The translations under genes were made by a program, and so were the position numbers. From contig JAPPIG010000051.1 of the NCBI GenBank assembly GCA_028820635.1, positions 1 to 41,928 of the forward strand: a DNA stretch of 41,928 bases, given 5' to 3'. The notes under the pieces are model-generated. The model was not told the DNA's origin. It saw only the letters and a list, made by a program, of their open reading frames with translations, and searched no databases. Every line of letters starts with the position of its first letter. The stretch's first letter is position 1. This document shows positions 25,786-35,339 of this stretch, piece by piece. This DNA comes from Candidatus Poribacteria bacterium. GTDB taxonomy: Bacteria; Poribacteria; WGA-4E; WGA-3G.

Positions 25786-26762
25786 GTGTGGTTAACGTCA
25801 TCTTCTCCATAAAGTCCGAGATTTCGGTAGCGTTCATAACGTTGTTCAATCAGTTCTTTCTCCGTCATCTCCATTAATTCTGTAAGATGTTTCCGAATTG
25901 CGCGTTTGACGTTTCGTACTGCAGCGTCAGGGTCCCTATGTGCGCCACCCAGAGGTTCGCGAATAGCCTGGTCAATGATGTTTAACTTAAGGAGGTCGGG
26001 GGCAGTCGGTTTATAGCCTTCCGTTGCTTCAGGCGCGTGTTCACCTTTGTCTTTCCACACAATACCACTACATGCTTCGGGTGGAGCAACGCAGTAGACA
26101 GCATATTCCATCATCAACACGCGATTTCCGACTGCTATTGCTAATGCGCCGCCGCTGCCTCCTTCACCGATAATAACGACGAGGATTGGGACACGCATCT
26201 GCATCATCTCAGCAAGATTATCAGCGATTGCTGCCGCTTGCCCATATTCTTCGGAACGGAGATCAAAATGTGCCCCCGGTGTATCAACAAAGCAGATTAG
26301 AGGGCGGTTGAATTTGTTTGCTAACTGCATCAAACGTCTGGCTTTTCGGTAACCTTCTGGGTGCGTATATCCAAAGTTCATCTCCTGCCGTTCTTCAAGG
26401 TTTGTGCCTTTCTGTTGTGCGAGGTAGACGACAGGTTGTTCATCAAACCATGCAAAACCCCCAATGAGTGCACGGTCATCCCCATACAACTTATCGCTGT
26501 GAAGTTCTACGGGTTCGTCAAGAAGTTCGTTGATATACAAAGAGGCTTGTGGTCGTTGCGGATGCCGCGCCAATCGCACCTTATCCCAACGGTTCAATTT
26601 CTGGAAGGTTTGCTTTGTAAGCGTGTCGGCATTCTGTTTTAGTGCCGCAATACCTTCTGTTAGGTCTAACTCAGGATGTTCTTCCGCGAAAGCATCCAGT
26701 TGTACGAGATGCCGTTCTAATTCAATGAGAGATTTTTCAAAATCTAATTCAGATGAATTCAC
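25782..26762 (-). CDS. accA: Acetyl-CoA carboxylase carboxyltransferase subunit alpha
   Basis: AccA, with AccD, transfers the carboxyl group from biotin to acetyl-CoA to give malonyl-CoA, the first step of fatty acid synthesis. The 326-residue protein has the normal length and hallmark segments: an N-terminal helical region (DFEKSLIELERHLVQLD), CFVDTPGAH, GEGGSGGALAIAVGNRVLMM in part, and YCVAPPEACSGIVW. The start codon is GTG at 26762, with GAGG nine bases upstream. It lies 12 bp after dprA and overlaps the next gene by 4 bp. AccD, AccB and AccC are not in the window. Confidence 0.96.
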   Translation of the reverse strand: MNSSELDFEKSLIELERHLVQLDAFAEEHPELDLTEGIAALKQNADTLTKQTFQKLNRWDKVRLARHPQRPQASLYINELLDEPVELHSDKLYGDDRALIGGFAWFDEQPVVYLAQQKGTNLEERQEMNFGYTHPEGYRKARRLMQLANKFNRPLICFVDTPGAHFDLRSEEYGQAAAIADNLAEMMQMRVPILVVIIGEGGSGGALAIAVGNRVLMMEYAVYCVAPPEACSGIVWKDKGEHAPEATEGYKPTAPDLLKLNIIDQAIREPLGGAHRDPDAAVRNVKRAIRKHLTELMEMTEKELIEQRYERYRNLGLYGEDDVNHT

Positions 26763-26774
26763 AAAATAATCCTC

Positions 26775-27992
26775 TTATACGGTTTTGGCAAATTGTTTAC
26801 CGGGCAACTGCTGAATAGCACCTTTGAGTTCCAGCATCAAAAGTAGACTTGAGACTTGACTAATTGGCAGCTGCGTTGTCCGAACGATAGTGTCAATATG
26901 CGATGAAGGGACTTCAATCGCATTGAAAACCGTTTTTTCATCAGTTGTTAAATCGGGTGGTGGAACTACGGGGGCAGTTGTTTTCTTTTGTGTAACAGCT
27001 GTTTTTGGAGTGGTGCTGCTTGTCTGATTAAGATCGCTTTTCGCAACAGACGGTGTTTCTGGAATTGCTGCTGCTTTTTCTGACCCTGGTGTAAGGGTAG
27101 ATATCTGGCGTAAGGCATGTTGCGGTAATGCTTCTAACAAATCATCCACAGTGCTGATAAGTTTCGCGCCGTTATCAATCAACTTATGCGTGCCAGTTGA
27201 TAACTCAGAGAATATTTCCCCTGGTACAGCAAACACCTCTCTGCCTTGTTCACTTGCGAGTCGTGCAGTAATAAGTGCGCCACTCCGATTCGATGCTTCT
27301 ACCACAACGGTTCCGAGTGTCAATCCGCTAATAATGCGGTTGCGTCTTGGAAAGTTTTCTGACCTCGGTTTCATACCCATCGGGAATTCGGAGATCAACG
27401 CACCGGACTCTACGACTTTTTCAACCAATTCACTATTAGCTGCAGGATAGATAAGACTTAGCCCATTTCCCATGACAGCAATTGTTCTACCACTTGCCTC
27501 AAGTGCGCCTCGGTGTGCACAAGTATCTATCCCCTTTGCAAACCCACTTATCACTGTTAGACCGCGTTTAGCAAGCTGATAACTCAGTTGGTAACTGACG
27601 CGTCGCCCATAATCTTTTGCTTGCCGAGACCCAACAAGCGCAATGCTAAATGCATCTTCTGGCTTCAGTTCACCTCTGACGTAGAGTATAAGGGGAGGTG
27701 TGTCAATCTCCTTCAACAGCGGCGGATATTCCGCATCATAGAACGTTACAATTTGACATCCAAATTCGTGTATCAATTCCAGTTCGCGTTCTAATGGACA
27801 TCCGAGTTTTTTGTGGATCAATCGCTCACGTGCTGATGGAGTAAGACCTTCAATTTTTTCCAATTCTTGCGAAGAAGCATTCAACACTTTTTCAGCGCTG
27901 CCCAAAATTTTGATCAAGAATTGAACGGTTTTCGGTCCAATACCTTGAATTAGGTTGAGATGGAGAAGATTCGTGGTTTCCTGAGATAACAT
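26775..27992 (-). CDS. dprA: DNA-processing protein DprA
   Basis: DprA binds incoming single-stranded DNA in natural transformation and loads RecA. The 405-residue protein has an N-terminal helix-hairpin-helix-like region (LNLIQGIGPKTVQFLIK), the Rossmann-like DprA domain with GSRQAKDYGRR, SGFAKGIDTCAHRGAL, GNGLSLIYPAAN and SEFPMG, then FPRRNRIISGL. A threonine/proline-rich linker (about 290-345) leads to a C-terminal winged-helix domain (FNAIEVPSSHIDTIVRTTQLP). All parts expected of a full-length protein are present. The ribosome binding site is weak. It is the first gene of a block with accA. Other competence genes are not visible. Confidence 0.95.
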   Translation of the reverse strand: MLSQETTNLLHLNLIQGIGPKTVQFLIKILGSAEKVLNASSQELEKIEGLTPSARERLIHKKLGCPLERELELIHEFGCQIVTFYDAEYPPLLKEIDTPPLILYVRGELKPEDAFSIALVGSRQAKDYGRRVSYQLSYQLAKRGLTVISGFAKGIDTCAHRGALEASGRTIAVMGNGLSLIYPAANSELVEKVVESGALISEFPMGMKPRSENFPRRNRIISGLTLGTVVVEASNRSGALITARLASEQGREVFAVPGEIFSELSTGTHKLIDNGAKLISTVDDLLEALPQHALRQISTLTPGSEKAAAIPETPSVAKSDLNQTSSTTPKTAVTQKKTTAPVVPPPDLTTDEKTVFNAIEVPSSHIDTIVRTTQLPISQVSSLLLMLELKGAIQQLPGKQFAKTV

Positions 27993-28037
27993 CGTTTATA
28001 TTATGGTGGATTAGAAAAATAAGTTTACACTTCTCTT

Positions 28038-28179
28038 GTAGGAGCGATCTCCGAATCGCGACGAAACGCCTTGATAGTCGGGAATCCAAATCAAGAAATC
28101 AACGGTATGAATACCTTTTTGGTATTCACCCAAATCAACGCCGAATGCGCTTTTGGGCATTCCCCGGAGTTCCCTCCCA
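28038..28179. repeat. Paired GTAG-type hairpin elements (locus 1), opposite orientations
   Basis: A plus-oriented element (28038-28062: GTAG then GCGAT/ATCGC hairpin) is followed by a minus-oriented element (28077-28179) with GTGG in place of GTAG. Both have copies at 29721-29824 on the other side of two lipoprotein genes, where their relative orientation is also opposed but with GTAG ends facing each other. The 299-base gap from dprA to the lipoprotein gene otherwise shows nothing recognisable. Confidence 0.7.
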
Positions 28180-28291
28180 CAGCTTAAAAGTGTTCAAGAA
28201 TTTCTAAAATCTACTATATACCGTAAAAGGTGTAGCATATAGTTGTGTAATCCTACAGCTTTTGAGGAAATGAACCTGATGCCAACTGTAT

Positions 28292-28879
28292 TCACTGCGT
28301 GGATGATGCTTCAGCAGCAGGTGTTGGCAGTGCATAATAGAGTTCTACCTCCTGAATTTTCCTATATTCTGCGGAAGTAGGGGCACCAGTTTCGGATCGT
28401 TTTGAACGACTTTGCCCTCCGACGCGTCGCGAATCCCATCTACGCGGCACTTTCAAGCGAAACTTCTTCGTTACAATTGGATCTCTGAGAGTAAATTTAT
28501 ATTCAGAACGCATGTTATCGCGCACTTGATTTACTGTAACCCACTTTCCACCGTCATCCATATATTGAATCTCAAAGAATTCTAATTGTCCCTCTTTTGC
28601 CTTAATGACAACTTGTTGGATCGTCTGAGGGATATTCCAGCTTAAGACTGCCTCGGTGAAATTATCTGATTCTTGTTGTGAAGCAATATCCCTTGCATCT
28701 TCACGTATAGTCGTGGTTTCTCCTTCGGTATATAAATTCTCATCATTTAACTTTGAATCGGTACTCGCAGCTGTGACTGCAACATTCTCACTCCGATTAA
28801 ATGATGGGTTTGATGCAAGGATGCATCCTGACAACCCGAGTATCCAACAAAAAATTATAGCAAATAATCCAAAACGCAT
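28292..28879 (-). CDS. Small lipoprotein with discoidin-like domain
   Basis: The 195-residue product has a lipoprotein signal peptide ending LSGC (Cys19), then a polar, probably flexible stretch (about 20-70). A beta-rich domain follows, with IPQTIQQVVIKAKEGQLEFFEIQYMDDGGKWVTV, and ends IQEVELYYA. The terminal strand motif (I-x-E-[IV]-E-L-Y) and the phrase about Y/D-G-G-K-W resemble F5/8 type C (discoidin) domains, which bind carbohydrates or lipids. The basic insert KRSETGAP is unusual. It is paired with a similar gene upstream (28970-29605), 90 bp apart, suggesting divergence after duplication. AAGGAGG lies near the start. Ligand unknown. Confidence 0.65.
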   Translation of the reverse strand: MRFGLFAIIFCWILGLSGCILASNPSFNRSENVAVTAASTDSKLNDENLYTEGETTTIREDARDIASQQESDNFTEAVLSWNIPQTIQQVVIKAKEGQLEFFEIQYMDDGGKWVTVNQVRDNMRSEYKFTLRDPIVTKKFRLKVPRRWDSRRVGGQSRSKRSETGAPTSAEYRKIQEVELYYALPTPAAEASSTQ

Positions 28880-28969
28880 GTATACCTCCTTATAATGTAT
28901 ATCGTAAAATATGCAATGTTTTGTATAGTTTCAAGGCAGTGTTTCCCCAACGGCTGCCTTGAAATTCCG

Positions 28970-29605
28970 CTATTCTGTTTCTAATAAATCATCAAGTTCT
29001 TTTTCACGTGTTTCAGCGGCACTACTTTCCCGCGTTTGCTCAACAGTTTTATAGCCGTAAAGCTCAATTTCTCGGATTTTAGCTTGCGCGCGACGGTTCT
29101 CACCATAAAAGAAACCTCTACCACCAGTACGTGCGCGCTGCCTTCGTTTCAAGTTTGCGTCATCCGATGTTGATAAAATCCTAACCCGAATTCGGTTGGT
29201 AGGAAATGGAACTAAAACAGGAATCTCAATCGGGTTTGTTCTAACACTTTTAACATCTTTAATCAATTTCCAGTCTTGTTCGACGATGATACCACCTTTA
29301 TCAGCAAAGATATCAAATGTCTTGATGTTATCGGAATGGATCACAATTCTACGGATGACCTTTTTTTCAGGTAGCGTGATGATAACTTCAGAGGGCGGGT
29401 TTGAACCGAAAGTAGCCTCTGCTGGAAAACTTGATTCTCCGATGGTATTCATATTGCCATCAATCATTTGAGGACTGCTTGCACTTGTGCCTTCAAGTAG
29501 CGCGTAGTTATCACTCCATTCTTGTTCGGAAAACAGGGCAGCACAACCTATCATAACAACGGAGAAGCAGATCAGCGAAAAGAAAATAGTAATTCTAAAA
29601 AGCAT
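28970..29605 (-). CDS. Small lipoprotein with discoidin-like domain
   Basis: The 211-residue product starts at 29605 (MLFRITIFF), where AAGGAG lies in the correct place, rather than at a farther upstream ATG. It has a signal peptide with lipobox VMIGC (Cys21). The domain contains LPEKKVIRRIVIHSDNIKTFDI, RTNPIEIPVLVPFPTNRIRVRI and the closing strand IREIELYGYK, consistent with an F5/8 type C-like sandwich. An arginine-rich insert RRQRARTGGRG sits near the end, as in the neighbouring paralog. The C-terminal tail is acidic. The pair of genes is bracketed by repeat clusters on both sides. Cell-surface attachment by its lipid anchor is likely; the ligand is unknown. Confidence 0.65.
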   Translation of the reverse strand: MLFRITIFFSLICFSVVMIGCAALFSEQEWSDNYALLEGTSASSPQMIDGNMNTIGESSFPAEATFGSNPPSEVIITLPEKKVIRRIVIHSDNIKTFDIFADKGGIIVEQDWKLIKDVKSVRTNPIEIPVLVPFPTNRIRVRILSTSDDANLKRRQRARTGGRGFFYGENRRAQAKIREIELYGYKTVEQTRESSAAETREKELDDLLETE

Positions 29606-29720
29606 TTTGTAACTCCTTAAATACACGCCTATATAGTGTGTACAGTTTTAGTGATTTTACTAAATTAACTCTAAAATAAGTGTTCATAAAAATGGATTAT
29701 TGCTTCGTCAACATATTATA

Positions 29721-29824
29721 GGTCGCGATTCGGAGATCGCTCCTACCTATGGAACGATTTTGGTAGGAGGGAACTCCGGGGAATGCCCAAGAGGCATTCA
29801 TACCGTTGATTTGGATTCCCGACT
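29721..29824. repeat. Paired GTAG-type hairpin elements (locus 2), heads facing
   Basis: The minus-oriented element 29721-29746 (CTAC at 29743-29746, GCGAT/ATCGC stem) is followed by a plus-oriented element from GTAG at 29763-29766 to 29824. The latter contains a perfect 7-bp inner hairpin, GAATGCC (29781-29787) with GGCATTC (29793-29799). Both have copies at 28038-28179. The gap 29606-29871 holds no other recognisable feature. Confidence 0.7.
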
Positions 29825-29871
29825 ACTTTCAAGACTCATCAATTATTACTTGACGAAGCAATATGTTGTAA

Positions 29872-31329
29872 TTACGATACAAATTTCCAAGTAGACCCTT
29901 CATGGGTGTCTTGGATTTCAATATTTAGTTGTTTAAGTCGGTCGCGAATCTTATCGGATGTATCCCAATCTTTCTGGCTCCGAGCGTCTTGTCTTATCTC
30001 TAACAGAAGTTCAAGCAGTGGATTGAGAAATTCAGCAGTGCCAGCAGTATCTTGTTCGTCCATCGTATAGATTCCGAGTACTTGACACGTTTCGCTTAAA
30101 ACCTTGTAGGCGTGCGCGAAAGTTTGATCGGATATTCCATTAGATGACCCAAGAGCCCTATTGATTTGACTGACAAGTGTGAAAATTGTTCCCATTCCTT
30201 GTGCCGTATTGAAATCGTTGTCCATAGCAGCTGTAAATTGCGATTGCATGGTTTCTATTGCAGAAAGGAGGGTAGTGTCTGCATCGGAAACGTCGCGTAG
30301 TGTGGAACTATTTCCGTCAGTAACTTCTGGTGTTTCTTCTTCATATTTTTTCAACGTTTCTAAACAGTTTTTTAAACGTCTGAGCGCAGATTCGGATTTT
30401 TGTAAACTTTCTAAACTGTAATCAAGTGGATGTCGGTAATGGGCAGAAATGAGGAAATGACGGATTACCTCGGCGGGGTATTTGTCTAATGCGTCCCTCA
30501 AAAAGATGAAGTTTTGTTCAGATTTACCCATTCTCGTCCCATCTATTTTTAGAAAAGCGACATGAACCCAGTAACGGGCGAAAGGTTTACCTGTAGCCAA
30601 TTCACTTTGCGCGATTTCGTTTTCGTGATGTGGAAACAGTAAGTCTTCACCACCAGCATGGATATCAATCGTTTCGCCAAGATGCTTCATTGCCATAGAT
30701 GAACATTCAATGTGCCAGCCAGGTCTTCCTGGTCCCCAAGGGCTATCCCAATAAGGTTCACCGGGTTTTGCTGCCTTCCACATGTCAAAATCGCGTGGAT
30801 CTTCTTTGCGTTCATCGACTTCAACGCGTGCGCCTGCCAGCAAATCTTCAGGTTTTCGGCGTGACAATTTGCCGTATTCGTTAAAGGAATTAACGCGATA
30901 ATAGACACTTCCATCAACGACATAAGCAGCACCTTTGTCAATGAGTGTTTGAATCAGGTCAATCATTTCAGGGATGTGTTCTGTTGCTTTGGGATGCACA
31001 TCCGCAAGTTGGATGCCGAGACGTTGTGTATCCTCAAAGTATGCCTCACCGTTTGTATGTGCAAGTTGGCTTGAGCTGGTTCCAAGTGTTTGCGCACGAG
31101 CGATGATTTTGTCATCAATATCTGTCAAATTTTGAACTAACTTGACAGTATACCCTTTATATGTGAGATACCGACGTATAATATCGGTGACGAGTGCTGT
31201 GCGGGCATTACCGATATGGATATAGTCATAGACGGTAGGGCCACAACTATACATTGAGACGTGCCCTTCTGTCAAAGGTGAAAACTCCTCAAGTTGTCGG
31301 CTAAGGGAATTATATATCTTTAATCCCAT
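29872..31329 (-). CDS. cysS: Cysteinyl-tRNA synthetase
   Basis: CysRS charges tRNA-Cys with cysteine. The 485-residue protein is full length. Cys29 begins the zinc site ([17 protein letters not shown]), HIGN is the class I HIGH motif, and [15 protein letters not shown] with [20 protein letters not shown] supplies the other zinc ligands. The KMSKS loop reads RMGKS, a variant seen in other CysRS enzymes. The C-terminal anticodon-binding part ([19 protein letters not shown]) is present. It is the last gene of the radA-PIN/TRAM-ispD-ispF-cysS block, 43 bp after ispF. Start ATG preceded by AGGGA. Confidence 0.97.
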   Translation of the reverse strand: MGLKIYNSLSRQLEEFSPLTEGHVSMYSCGPTVYDYIHIGNARTALVTDIIRRYLTYKGYTVKLVQNLTDIDDKIIARAQTLGTSSSQLAHTNGEAYFEDTQRLGIQLADVHPKATEHIPEMIDLIQTLIDKGAAYVVDGSVYYRVNSFNEYGKLSRRKPEDLLAGARVEVDERKEDPRDFDMWKAAKPGEPYWDSPWGPGRPGWHIECSSMAMKHLGETIDIHAGGEDLLFPHHENEIAQSELATGKPFARYWVHVAFLKIDGTRMGKSEQNFIFLRDALDKYPAEVIRHFLISAHYRHPLDYSLESLQKSESALRRLKNCLETLKKYEEETPEVTDGNSSTLRDVSDADTTLLSAIETMQSQFTAAMDNDFNTAQGMGTIFTLVSQINRALGSSNGISDQTFAHAYKVLSETCQVLGIYTMDEQDTAGTAEFLNPLLELLLEIRQDARSQKDWDTSDKIRDRLKQLNIEIQDTHEGSTWKFVS

Positions 31330-31372
31330 TCGCTATCCCTTCGTTTTTGTTTATGCTTATAACACTACGGAA

Positions 31373-31846
31373 TTAGGCCTTAATGAGACAGGCAATTGCT
31401 TGAGCAACAATTGCCTTTTCTTTCCCAATAATACCTAAACCTTCTGCGGTTGTGGCTTTGACACTAACCTGTGTTTCTGAGATGTCCAATGTTTTTGCGA
31501 GTACGCTGCGCATTTGTCCAATATAGGGTGCTAATTTCGGTTGTTGTGCTACCACTGTACTGTCAACATTTTCAATTATGTAATCTTGCTCCCTAACCAT
31601 TTCTACAATAGTACGTAGGAAAACTTGGCTGTCCATTCCAGCGTAACTTGGATCAGTATCTGGAAAGTGCGTTCCAATATCGTCCAATGCTGCTGCGCCT
31701 AAAATCGCATCACAAATGGCATGTGTCAACACGTCTGCATCTGAATGTCCCAACAATCCTAAATGATAAGGGATTTCTACGCCGCCCAAAATTAATTTTC
31801 TATTTTCAATAAGTCGATGAACGTCGTAACCGGTCCCTACTCTCAT
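31373..31846 (-). CDS. ispF: 2-C-methyl-D-erythritol 2,4-cyclodiphosphate synthase
   Basis: IspF forms the cyclic diphosphate in the MEP isoprenoid pathway. The 157-residue length is typical. Zinc ligands Asp8 and His10 lie in TGYDVHRL, and His42 in GHSDADVLTHAICDAI; FPDTD follows. The conserved end of the protein (VSVKATTAEGLGIIGKEKAIVAQA) is intact. Ribosome binding site weak. It follows ispD by 42 bp, the usual pairing in bacteria, and is followed by cysS. Confidence 0.97.
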   Translation of the reverse strand: MRVGTGYDVHRLIENRKLILGGVEIPYHLGLLGHSDADVLTHAICDAILGAAALDDIGTHFPDTDPSYAGMDSQVFLRTIVEMVREQDYIIENVDSTVVAQQPKLAPYIGQMRSVLAKTLDISETQVSVKATTAEGLGIIGKEKAIVAQAIACLIKA

Positions 31847-31888
31847 TTTGTTAGGTTCTTTCAGGAAATTTCTATTAGATATTATACA

Positions 31889-32599
31889 TTATATCCCATC
31901 ATTTAGTAAAGTCTCAGCGATTCGCAAATCCTCTGGGGTTGTTAACTTCACATTTTTGTAACTACCCCTGACCAATTTGATAGGGGATCCCAGATTTTCA
32001 ACCAATGCAGCATCATCCGGGGCATCAATTCTGTCGTGAATTGCTTTTTTGTGTGCCTCTACTATTAGTGATTTCCGAAAGACTTGTGGTGTCTGCCCTT
32101 GCCATAATTGCTCCCGTTGAGGCGTATGATCAACAAATAGTTTTTCGTCTGCGACTTTAATTGTTTCCTTCACTGGCACAGCGGAGACAGCAGCACCGCA
32201 TTCCGCTGCTGCTTCAAGACATTCGAAAATAATTTTATCGTCTATAAACGGACGCACACCATCATGAACAACGACAAAATCAACATCATCTGAAAGCGCG
32301 CGGAGTCCGTTGAACACAGAAATCTGCCGAGTTTCACCACCAGCGACCAATTCACGAACCTTCCGATAGCGAAAAGGTGCGAGTGCGTTTTCTCGGCACA
32401 CCGTAAAATCAGATTGGTCTACAATCACAAATATCTCGTCGATAACACTGTTCTGTTCAAAGCGGTCTATGGTATGCGATAAAATTGGTTTTTCATCTAA
32501 CATCAAATACGGCTTTTTAACCGACGATTCCATCCGTTTGCCTTGCCCAGCAGCAGGGATAAGAACAGATATTTTGCTGTTCATCTGTGACCATCTCAT
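31889..32599 (-). CDS. ispD: 2-C-methyl-D-erythritol 4-phosphate cytidylyltransferase
   Basis: IspD couples CTP to methylerythritol phosphate in the MEP pathway. The nucleotide-binding loop is LIPAAGQGKRM near the N-terminus; VVHDGVRPF and the C-terminal TPEDLRIAE are also typical. The length (236) is normal. The start is ambiguous: the ATG at 32599 has AAGGA five bases upstream and overlaps the previous stop by 4 bp, while a second in-frame ATG at 32584 gives a start more like its homologs. Coupled to the upstream PIN/TRAM gene and 42 bp from ispF. Confidence 0.96.
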   Translation of the reverse strand: MRWSQMNSKISVLIPAAGQGKRMESSVKKPYLMLDEKPILSHTIDRFEQNSVIDEIFVIVDQSDFTVCRENALAPFRYRKVRELVAGGETRQISVFNGLRALSDDVDFVVVHDGVRPFIDDKIIFECLEAAAECGAAVSAVPVKETIKVADEKLFVDHTPQREQLWQGQTPQVFRKSLIVEAHKKAIHDRIDAPDDAALVENLGSPIKLVRGSYKNVKLTTPEDLRIAETLLNDGI

Positions 32600-33612
32600 C
32601 GGAATCCTTTTTCTGATGGAGATTCATCCGCATTTCGTGCGAAAATCATCTGTCCAGTGCTGGTTCGCAACATCTGTGTAACGACAACATCAAGCGTTTG
32701 TCCGATGTAGGATTTGCCATCTTCAACGATAACCATCGTTCCGTCATCAAGATAACCTACGCCTTGATTGGGTTCTTTGCCAACTTTCTGCAGATGAACC
32801 TGAATAATTTCTCCAGCGACTACGATCGGACGGATAGCATTTGCTAATTCGTTGATATTTAGTACCGTGACACCCTGCAATTCCGCGACTTTATTAAGGT
32901 TTAAATCGTTGGTAATTATTTTGGCAAAATATTTTCGAGCGAGATGGACCAGTTTGGCATCTACCTCAGTCAGATGCGTTACATCTTCTTCTATAATTTC
33001 TACAGCGATAGAAGGACTATTTTGGAGTGAACGTAAAATATCAAAACCGCGCCGTCCTTTATTTCTACGGAGCAATTCGGTTGAATCCGCGATATTTTGT
33101 AGCTCATTTAAAACGAACCGGGGAATTAACAACGTTCCATCAATAAATTGTGTCTCGCAGATTTCAAGGATACGTCCATCAATAATAACACTTGTATCTA
33201 AAATTTTAAATCCGTTAGAATCGTTTGTTGTAAATGGTGTTCCCGTTTGGATATAGCGATGCGAATTCAGTAATCTCACGACAGGCAAACTTTCGGATAT
33301 GTGGTAACCACACACCATGCCAACATAACCGAATCCGAGAGTAACAGCAATTTTTAGAGTGGAGTTTTGAACGATTGAGTCGGATTGATTGAGGAGTTGG
33401 AGTAACCCTTGAGAAATCAACAAACCGAACGCAAGTCCAATACCACTTGAAACAAATCTGCGTATGTTAGGCACATGAAGGGATATTTCACCTGCAACGA
33501 GGATACATGCAATGGCAAACCCAATAAATGCGTCAGTAAGATTAGTATTTGGAAAATAGAAGGCGATAGCACTTGCGAATATAAAAAAAACACGAATACC
33601 CCAAATTTGCAT
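32596..33612 (-). CDS. YacL-like PIN-TRAM membrane protein
   Basis: The 338-residue protein has about four hydrophobic segments in residues 1-125, then a PIN domain starting ILDTSVIIDGRI with later acidic residues (LTEVDAKLVHLARK, ITNDLNLNKVA). A C-terminal TRAM domain of about 60 residues carries NQGVGYLDDGTMVIVEDG. This matches YacL of Bacillus, a membrane PIN/TRAM protein next to radA/disA and ispD. PIN domains are metal-dependent ribonucleases; TRAM binds RNA. The start at 33612 (MQIWGIRVFF) has GGAG upstream and removes a non-conserved N-terminal extension. It overlaps ispD by 4 bp. Confidence 0.88.
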   Translation of the reverse strand: MQIWGIRVFFIFASAIAFYFPNTNLTDAFIGFAIACILVAGEISLHVPNIRRFVSSGIGLAFGLLISQGLLQLLNQSDSIVQNSTLKIAVTLGFGYVGMVCGYHISESLPVVRLLNSHRYIQTGTPFTTNDSNGFKILDTSVIIDGRILEICETQFIDGTLLIPRFVLNELQNIADSTELLRRNKGRRGFDILRSLQNSPSIAVEIIEEDVTHLTEVDAKLVHLARKYFAKIITNDLNLNKVAELQGVTVLNINELANAIRPIVVAGEIIQVHLQKVGKEPNQGVGYLDDGTMVIVEDGKSYIGQTLDVVVTQMLRTSTGQMIFARNADESPSEKGFR

Positions 33613-33696
33613 AGTTCTTTCTCCGCGCCAAGTGTAAACAATGAAATATGTTTGATTGATAGTTTGAACCATGTTGTAGATCAAAAGCCATTCAAC

Positions 33697-33715
33697 ATTG
33701 TCTTACGAAGACAAT
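33697..33715 (-). promoter_or_regulatory. Perfect hairpin between radA and the PIN/TRAM gene
   Basis: Two perfect 8-base arms, ATTGTCTT (33697-33704) and AAGACAAT (33708-33715), enclose a 3-base loop in the 280-base gap after radA. A short T-containing stretch follows on the minus strand (GTTGAATGGCTTTTG) but not a clean T-run, so a weak terminator or an operator are both possible. Nothing else is recognised in 33613-33892. Confidence 0.35.
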
Positions 33716-33892
33716 ATCTACTGATTATATGTTTGTTAATTGACAGGAACTTTATTCTGTTTTTTAGTAGTTTGGGTTTCGCTATATCTATTGCATCGGA
33801 ATACGTTGTTTTCGTAAAACATGATAGAATTGATTTTACCATTAACTCAACTATGGATGCACTGAAATCCGTATGTTGAACTCGTGTTCCAA

Positions 33893-35254
33893 TTACAGTA
33901 GTGCACTTAGACTGTCAAAGATATTTTTTACACCGATAAGTTCTATTGTTTCATTGATTTCTAAACCTTTCTGATGGTAAGCAGGAAAAATTGCTCGCGT
34001 GAATCCGAGTTTTGCGGCTTCTCGGATTCGCCTTTCAACATGAGGCACTGGTCGAATTTCGCCTCCCAATCCGACTTCACCAATTACAACCGTTCGCGGG
34101 TCAATTGAGATATTCCGATGGTTAGAAATTATCGCCATTAACACGCCAAGATCAATCCCTGGTTCATCAACCCGTAACCCGCCCGTAATGTTTACAAAAA
34201 TGTCTGAGTCCCCTATATCCATCCCGATACGTTTATTCAAAACGGCAGTGAGTAGTGCGACACGGTTTCGGTCAATTCCTGTTGCAGTGTTGCGTGGTGT
34301 TCCGTAGTGAGTCGAAACGACGAGTGCTTGCACCTCCAATAACAGTGGTCGCGTGCCTTCCATACTTGACACGATAACGGAACCAGAAATTTCCTCCTTT
34401 CTGTCGCTCAAAAAGAGTTGGGACGGATTTTTGACATCTACAAGCCCTTTGTTCTGCATTTCAAAGATACCGAGTTCGTTTGTTGACCCAAACCGATTCT
34501 TAACTGCACGTAGGACGCGATATATGTGATGCCGTTCACCTTCAAAATATAGCACTGTGTCTACTATATGCTCTAAAACTCGGGGCCCTGCTAATGTGCC
34601 TTCCTTTGTTACATGTCCGATGAGAAACATTGGTATATTCTGATTCTTGGCACAAATTAAAAGATTTGCAGCGCATTCACGTATCTGTGTAATACTGCCC
34701 GGAGCCGATTGAAAATCAGATAGATAGACAGCTTGAATAGAGTCAATTACAACCGCTTGCGGTTGCAGTTTTTCAATATGTCTTTGAATCTCTCCTAAGT
34801 TATTTTCGCACAATACATAAAGAGTATCGGAATTCAGACCGAGTCGGGTTGAACGAATTTTGGTTTGACTCACCGATTCTTCACCAGTGACATAGAGCAC
34901 ACTGCCATATTTACGGCTTAATGCATCACTTGCTTGTAGCAGAAGCGTGGATTTACCTATTCCTGGGTCTCCCCCGATCAAAATAACGGAACCCGGAACA
35001 ATTCCACCGCCAAGCACTCCATCAAATTCAGGCATTCCTGTAAGTTGCCGTTCTACATCCTCCACCGAAACGTCAGAAATTAACTCTGGTTGGCTTGTAC
35101 GTTGGTTTATACTTCGGTGTAGTGGGGATGTGGTCACAAGTTCTGTCTCTTCAGCAAAACTATCCCACGCTTCACATCCAGGACATTTCCCAAGTGCTCT
35201 CGGTGTAGTATACCCGCATTCTTGGCAGACAAATTTGTGTTTTGTTCGTGCCAT
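33893..35254 (-). CDS. radA: DNA repair protein RadA (Sms)
   Basis: RadA is a RecA-like hexameric helicase that promotes branch migration in recombination. The 453-residue protein has the N-terminal zinc finger (CQECGYTTPRALGKCPGCEAW in part, four Cys), the RecA core with Walker A GGDPGIGKSTLLLQ, the RadA-specific KNRFGS motif in AVKNRFGSTNELGIF, and a Lon-like C-terminal domain (GGEIRPVPHVERRIREAAKLGF). The length is standard. It starts at an ATG without a strong ribosome binding site. It lies upstream of the PIN/TRAM gene, as in many bacteria. Confidence 0.97.
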   Translation of the reverse strand: MARTKHKFVCQECGYTTPRALGKCPGCEAWDSFAEETELVTTSPLHRSINQRTSQPELISDVSVEDVERQLTGMPEFDGVLGGGIVPGSVILIGGDPGIGKSTLLLQASDALSRKYGSVLYVTGEESVSQTKIRSTRLGLNSDTLYVLCENNLGEIQRHIEKLQPQAVVIDSIQAVYLSDFQSAPGSITQIRECAANLLICAKNQNIPMFLIGHVTKEGTLAGPRVLEHIVDTVLYFEGERHHIYRVLRAVKNRFGSTNELGIFEMQNKGLVDVKNPSQLFLSDRKEEISGSVIVSSMEGTRPLLLEVQALVVSTHYGTPRNTATGIDRNRVALLTAVLNKRIGMDIGDSDIFVNITGGLRVDEPGIDLGVLMAIISNHRNISIDPRTVVIGEVGLGGEIRPVPHVERRIREAAKLGFTRAIFPAYHQKGLEINETIELIGVKNIFDSLSALL

Positions 35255-35272
35255 AACAACAACCCGCCCTCT

Positions 35273-35302
35273 GATAACTGACTATCAAAAACTATTTACC
35301 AG
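35273..35302. repeat. Direct repeat copy, left of the 35.3-35.6 kb intergenic segment
   Basis: GATAACTGACTATC and the following bases to TTTACCAG recur at 35570-35600 with a few changes (GATAACTGACTGCC... TTTACCAG). The copies flank the intergenic repeat cluster at 35340-35458. Confidence 0.6.
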
Positions 35303-35339
35303 ATTTTCCAATCCATATTGGGTGATTTCTACCCGTCTT

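Noticed and set aside
29872..31329. RMGKS in place of KMSKS as a defect of CysRS
   Set aside because: MGKS versions are found in other cysteinyl-tRNA synthetases, and all other motifs are intact.
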